The position numbers were made by a program, and so were the translations under genes. A stretch of 64,000 bases of DNA from VRUE01 sp963716245. GTDB taxonomy: Bacteria > Actinomycetota > Thermoleophilia > Solirubrobacterales > 70-9. Of the stretch, positions 60,423-64,000 are shown in pieces (positions within the stretch are counted from its first letter, which is position 1; every line of letters starts with the position of its first letter). Location of the stretch: positions 806,001-870,000 of the forward strand of contig OY970300.1 in the NCBI GenBank assembly GCA_963716245.1, read 5' to 3'. The notes under the pieces were generated by a model. That model searched no databases. It was not told the origin of the DNA and saw only the letters and a list, made by a program, of their open reading frames with translations.

Positions 60423-61096
60423 ATGTCAAAGACCGAGACGACGGGAAACCGGGGCGCGAGGACGCCACCGAGCGCGAGCGCCCCGCCGAGCGCCGCACCC
60501 AGAGCGAACGCTCCGAGTCGACGCGCGGCGCGCTAATCAAGGCGGCGCAGCACCTCTTCGCCGAACACGGCTATGCCGAGGTCGGAACCGAGCAGATCGT
60601 GCGAACGGCCGGGGTGACGCGGGGCGCCCTCTACCACCACTTTCCCGCCAAGCGCGACCTGTTCGAGGCCGTCTACGAACGGCTCGAGGCCGGGCTGACG
60701 CAGCGGATCGCGTCCGCCGCCCTCGACGCCAACGCCGACTCGCCGCTGGAGGCGATGCGCGCCGGCGCCCGCATGTTCCTCGACGCCTGCACCGAGCCGG
60801 ACCTGCAGCGCATCGTCCTGCTCGACGGCCCCGCCGTGCTGGGCTGGGACCGCTGGCGTGAGATCGGCGCCGAGCACGGCCTGGGCCTGATCGAGGCGAC
60901 GCTGCAGGCCGCGGTCGACTCCGGCGCGATCGCCGCCCAGCCGGTCCGCCCGCTGGCCCACGTGCTGATGGGAGCGCTCGACGAGGCGGCGCTGCTGGTG
61001 GCGCGAGCCGAGGACCCCGAGCAGATGCGCGCCGAGGTGGGCCGCACGCTCGACTTCGTGCTCGACTCGCTCAGCGCCGCGGTTCCGCGGCGCTAG
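60419..61096 (+). CDS. TetR-family transcriptional regulator (225 aa)
   Basis: After a charged N-terminal tail (1-37), the DNA-binding domain reads ALIKAAQHLFAEHGYAEVGTEQI, then TAGVTRGALYHHFPAKRDLFEAVYE, the classic TetR recognition helix. The C-terminal half (GARMFLDACTEPDLQRIVLLDG...) is like TetR_C members that sense hydrophobic ligands. Divergent by 61 bases from the hydrolase, its likely target. Its 3' end overlaps the convergent GGDEF gene by 26 bases. Confidence 0.82.
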   Translation: MNVKDRDDGKPGREDATERERPAERRTQSERSESTRGALIKAAQHLFAEHGYAEVGTEQIVRTAGVTRGALYHHFPAKRDLFEAVYERLEAGLTQRIASAALDANADSPLEAMRAGARMFLDACTEPDLQRIVLLDGPAVLGWDRWREIGAEHGLGLIEATLQAAVDSGAIAAQPVRPLAHVLMGALDEAALLVARAEDPEQMRAEVGRTLDFVLDSLSAAVPRR

Positions 61097-62615
61097 GGCC
61101 CGGTGCCTCCGCCGCCGGGCTCCGCCGCCGGTCCGGCACGGCGGTGACCGCGGGCACCGGCCAGTCCCCCGCCTTCGCATCGGTGGTGCGACGCGACTCC
61201 TTGTTGGCGTACATCCGCACGTCGGCGAGGCGCAGGGCCTCGGGCGGATTCGCGGCCTCGTCGGGAATGAGCGCCGCCCCGACGGAAGCGTCCACCTCGA
61301 AGCCTCTGCCGCTCTCGCTCAGCGCCTCGGCCGCCGTCCGCGCCACGGCCGGGAAGCGCTCGGGGTCGCAGCGCAGCAGCACGCAGAACTCGTCGCCGCC
61401 GATCCGGTAGGCGGTCCCGTCGTCGCCGATCGCCTCGCGCAGCGCCCGCCCCAGCCGGACCAGCAGTGCGTCGCCGGCGGGGTGGCCGAAGCTGTCGTTG
61501 TAGTGCTTGAAGCCGTTGAGGTCGAGGAAGACGAGCGAGGCCGGCTTGCCGCCCGCCGCCCGCTCGGCCAGCTTCTCGAGGTCGACCTGCATCCGCCCGC
61601 GGTTGCCGAGGCCGGTCAGCGGGTCGGTCTGCACCTGCTCGAGCAGGACCCTGTTCTCGCGCACGCTCACGGTGAGGCGGATGACGATCGCGGCGATCGT
61701 CGCCGCCCAGAGGATCGTCGAGAGCCCGCTGGTGCCGCCGACGTACTGCATCGCGGCCAGACCGATCATCAGCGTGGCGAACAGGGTCGGGACCATCAGC
61801 GCGCGCCGATCGTCGACGTGGTCGGAGCGCTCGATCGTCGCGGCGCTCGGCAGCCAGAGCACCGCCCCGAGGAAGCAGGCCGAGAGCAGGTAGACCGGGT
61901 CGATCCAGTTGCCGGGGGGCACGACGCCGCTGGTGCTCTGGACGCTGTAGGCCATGTCGGCGACGCCCATCGCCGCCAGGCCGACCAGCAGCAGCGACCA
62001 GGTCCGGTCGGGCCGCCAGCCGCTCAGCGCGATCACGCCGACGATCAGCGCGAGCATCGCGATGTCCCCGAGCGGATAGGCGAGCGAGGTGGCGACTTCC
62101 AGCGCCGTGCCGCCGGTCCGCTCGGCGATGAAGTCGAAGACGAAGACGGTGCCGAGCGCCGCCGTGCCGAGCGCCGCGATCAGCCCGTCGGTCCAGAGCC
62201 GCCAGTCGAGCTCGGCGGCGCGGGCCCGAACCAGCAGTGCCAGTCCGGCGTAGGCGAGCGGGTAGAAGCCGAGGTAGAAGGCGTCCGCCGGCGAGGGGTA
62301 GGGCGGTTCGGGGTTGTCGAGGATGAACAGGGTCCAGTAGATCTCGCCCGCGCCCCAGCAGAGGATCGAGGCGCCGAACACCAGCCATGCCCGGCGCTCG
62401 CGCGGCACGGTCTCGGCCCGCAGCAGGCAGGCCACCCCGGCGGCGATGATGACGATGTCGTAGATGTGGCCGCCGGCGAGGTTGTCGAGCGCGTCGCCGC
62501 CGACGCCGAGCCAGTCGTGCAGCATGACGATGGTCGCGCCCCCGAAGAGGACGAGTGCCAGCAGCGGGTAGGCGAGCTTCGCCCCGCGCACCGGGCTTTC
62601 GCGTGCGGTCGTCAT
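61071..62615 (-). CDS. Membrane-anchored diguanylate cyclase, GGDEF (514 aa)
   Basis: About eight to nine hydrophobic helices (residues 15-310) precede a GGDEF domain: TDPLTGLGNRGRMQVDLEKL, FLDLNGFKHYNDSFGHPAGDALL and YRIGGDEFCVLL with the intact GGDEF signature. Predicted to make cyclic di-GMP in response to a membrane signal. No EAL domain. ATG 62615. The C-terminal 45 residues are Pro/Ala-rich and may be dispensable. Confidence 0.88.
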   Translation of the reverse strand: MTTARESPVRGAKLAYPLLALVLFGGATIVMLHDWLGVGGDALDNLAGGHIYDIVIIAAGVACLLRAETVPRERRAWLVFGASILCWGAGEIYWTLFILDNPEPPYPSPADAFYLGFYPLAYAGLALLVRARAAELDWRLWTDGLIAALGTAALGTVFVFDFIAERTGGTALEVATSLAYPLGDIAMLALIVGVIALSGWRPDRTWSLLLVGLAAMGVADMAYSVQSTSGVVPPGNWIDPVYLLSACFLGAVLWLPSAATIERSDHVDDRRALMVPTLFATLMIGLAAMQYVGGTSGLSTILWAATIAAIVIRLTVSVRENRVLLEQVQTDPLTGLGNRGRMQVDLEKLAERAAGGKPASLVFLDLNGFKHYNDSFGHPAGDALLVRLGRALREAIGDDGTAYRIGGDEFCVLLRCDPERFPAVARTAAEALSESGRGFEVDASVGAALIPDEAANPPEALRLADVRMYANKESRRTTDAKAGDWPVPAVTAVPDRRRSPAAEAPGPSAAEPRR

Positions 62616-62716
62616 GCGGACGTATCGGCACCCGGGCGCCGTTCCCCAACCCCCCGAAGTGGAGCAGATCCGCGCGTGGACCGTCCGATTCGTCGCGTTC
62701 TCTAGACTGGAGGGCG

Positions 62717-62932
62717 ATGAAGGCAGGAATCCACCCCGAGTACCAGCTCGCCCACGTGCATTGCTCGTGCGGCAACCAGTTCTACACCCGCTCGACCGAG
62801 GCGGACCTCCACGTCGAGCTCTGCTCGGAGTGCCACCCGTTCTACACCGGCAAGCAGAAGCTGGTCGACACCGGCGGGCGGGTCGAGCGATTCCAACGGC
62901 GCGCCGCCAAGCACGCCAAGGCCAGGAAATAG
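62717..62932 (+). CDS. rpmE: 50S ribosomal protein L31, zinc-binding form (71 aa)
   Basis: MKAGIHPEYQLAHVHCSCGN with CxC, then ELCSECHPFYTGKQKLVDTGGR with CxxC: the four-Cys zinc site of type-A L31. Usual length. GGAGGG ribosome site. Followed 3 bases later by DUF1385, an arrangement conserved in several Gram-positive lineages. Confidence 0.95.
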   Translation: MKAGIHPEYQLAHVHCSCGNQFYTRSTEADLHVELCSECHPFYTGKQKLVDTGGRVERFQRRAAKHAKARK

Positions 62933-62935
62933 GCC

Positions 62936-63943
62936 ATGGGCGCGGAGCCAGGCACTCCGCGGCCTGACGCCGCCGCTCACAACGGCGCCGATCCGCTCCG
63001 CATGCCCGACGGCGCGCTGGTCGCCAAGCGCGACGCGCCGATCGGTGGTCAGGCGGTGCTCGAGGGCGTGATGATGCGCGGCATCTCGACCTGGGCGGTC
63101 GCCGTGCGCAACCCCGAGGGGCAGGTCGAGATCAACTCGGAGCCGCTGGTCCCGTGGGCGAAGCGGCACCGCCTCTGGCGGGTCCCGGTGATCCGCGGCG
63201 TCGTCGCCCTCGGCGAGTCGCTGAAGATCGGCTTCCGCGCCCTCGCGATCTCAGCCAATGCCCAGATGGAGGAGGACGAGGAGGGCAACAAGGAAGAGAT
63301 CGGCGGCTGGATCTGGGGGCTGACGATCGTGATGTCGATGGCGCTCGCGATCGGCCTCTTCTTCGTCGTCCCGGTCGGGCTGACCAGCCTGATCAAGGAC
63401 CAGCTCGGCAACGCGCTGCTCTTCTGGCTGGTCGAGGGCGTCCTGCGCACCGCGATCTTCATCGCCTACATCGTCGCGATCAGCAAACTGCCCGACCTGC
63501 GCCGCGTCTTCGAGTATCACGGCGCCGAGCACAAGACGATCTCCTGCTACGAGGCCGAAGACGAGCTGGTCCCCTCGCGGGCGAAGCTCTACTCGCGACT
63601 GCACCCGCGCTGCGGGACGAGCTTCCTGCTGATCGTGATGGTGCTGGCGATCTTCGTCTTCGCCCCGATCGGGCTGCCCGCCTGGTACTGGCTGCTCGCC
63701 TCGCGCATCCTCGGCATCCCGCTGATCGCCGGCCTCTCCTACGAGGTGATCAAGTGGGCGGGCAAGAACCGCCGCAAACGCTGGGTGCGCGCCGTGATGT
63801 GGCCCGGCCTGATGCTGCAGAACCTGACCACCCGCGAGCCCGACGAAGAGCAGCTCGCGGTCGCGATCGCGGCGCTGGAGAAGGTCCTCGCGGAGGAACC
63901 GCAGGCGGCGAAGGACGAGTCACCGATCGAGATCGTCGCCTAG
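62936..63943 (+). CDS. DUF1385 membrane protein (335 aa)
   Basis: APIGGQAVLEGVMMRGISTWAV is the DUF1385 N-terminal signature; then a central membrane part (WIWGLTIVMSMALAIGLFF, LLFWLVEGVLRTAIFIAYI) and the conserved YHGAEHKTISCYE and HPRCGTSFLLIV motifs. Function unknown across bacteria; usually next to rpmE and prfA. ATG 62936, coupled to rpmE. Confidence 0.88.
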   Translation: MGAEPGTPRPDAAAHNGADPLRMPDGALVAKRDAPIGGQAVLEGVMMRGISTWAVAVRNPEGQVEINSEPLVPWAKRHRLWRVPVIRGVVALGESLKIGFRALAISANAQMEEDEEGNKEEIGGWIWGLTIVMSMALAIGLFFVVPVGLTSLIKDQLGNALLFWLVEGVLRTAIFIAYIVAISKLPDLRRVFEYHGAEHKTISCYEAEDELVPSRAKLYSRLHPRCGTSFLLIVMVLAIFVFAPIGLPAWYWLLASRILGIPLIAGLSYEVIKWAGKNRRKRWVRAVMWPGLMLQNLTTREPDEEQLAVAIAALEKVLAEEPQAAKDESPIEIVA

Positions 63944-63946
63944 CCC

Positions 63947-64000
63947 GTGTTGGGAGGCCGGGGCGGCAAGTCGGTGGCGCTGCTGGTCGCGGCGGCCGCT
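63947..64000 (+). CDS. Start of the next gene (N-terminal 18 residues, cut by window edge)
   Basis: GTG at 63947 opens a frame without stops to the window end; the product would begin MLGGRGGKSVALLVAAAA, resembling the start of a signal peptide or membrane helix. It lies 3 bases after the DUF1385 stop. Too short to name. Confidence 0.3.
   Translation, partial: MLGGRGGKSVALLVAAAA

Overview
The window is very GC-rich, with dense genes, many GTG/TTG starts, ATGA/GTGA overlaps and strongly G/C-biased third codon positions. Together with a zinc-type L31 gene followed directly by a DUF1385 membrane protein, a split methylmalonyl-CoA mutase and an etfB-etfA-ETF dehydrogenase block, this suggests a deep-branching actinobacterium, probably Thermoleophilia (Solirubrobacterales-like). 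The taxonomic call is an inference from style and gene content; there is no rRNA gene here.

Positions 1 to about 42,380 form one large cell-surface polysaccharide region. It holds ten sulfotransferase or sulfotransferase-like genes, about fifteen glycosyltransferase genes of several folds (GT2, GT4, GT47/exostosin-like, GT-D, DXD-type, StrF-like), four SAM methyltransferases, a sugar aminotransferase fused to a glycosyltransferase, a NeuD/PglD-type acyltransferase, a NodB deacetylase and an SDR. The left end (1-5531) is a tandem array of five paralogous sulfotransferase-like genes, the first cut by the window edge. The array is interrupted by a GT-D glycosyltransferase whose C-terminal half looks like a dead IS256/Mutator transposase. 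Nucleotide-sugar synthesis, polymerase and export genes are not in the window. I read the locus as making a heavily decorated, probably sulfated, amino-sugar-containing glycan.

Inside this region (28,263-33,249, minus strand) lies an acyl cassette: an acyl carrier protein, an acyl-AMP ligase, two alpha/beta hydrolases, a cytochrome P450 and a previously uncalled 48-residue ORF coupled to the P450. It resembles the ACP/ligase/hydrolase set that accompanies exosortase A systems, but no exosortase is present. A second P450 follows at 34,176. Two paralogous secreted six-cysteine proteins (8621 and 35597), GC-poorer than their surroundings, share an upstream block that starts on the stop codon of the preceding gene in both cases.

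From 42,387 to the right end the content is housekeeping and lipid/propionate catabolism: acyl-CoA dehydrogenase, TMEM175-type channel, aldehyde dehydrogenase with an HxlR regulator, hotdog thioesterase, an HTH/nucleotidyltransferase pair, leucyl aminopeptidase, thiolase, HAD phosphatase, both methylmalonyl-CoA mutase subunits, etfB, etfA and an ETF:quinone oxidoreductase with one iron-sulfur cysteine missing. After these come small membrane proteins, a ferritin-like protein, a hydrolase/TetR divergent pair, a GGDEF membrane protein, rpmE and DUF1385. Beta-oxidation enzymes, ETF and ETF-QO would pass electrons to quinone; thiolase and the mutase handle acetoacetyl/propionyl-derived CoA esters.

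Other items of note: two short palindromic elements of similar geometry, one inserted in frame inside a glycosyltransferase gene (41,368) and one intergenic (51,560); a near-identical 169-bp patch shared by two array genes; and several operator-like palindromes beside regulator genes.
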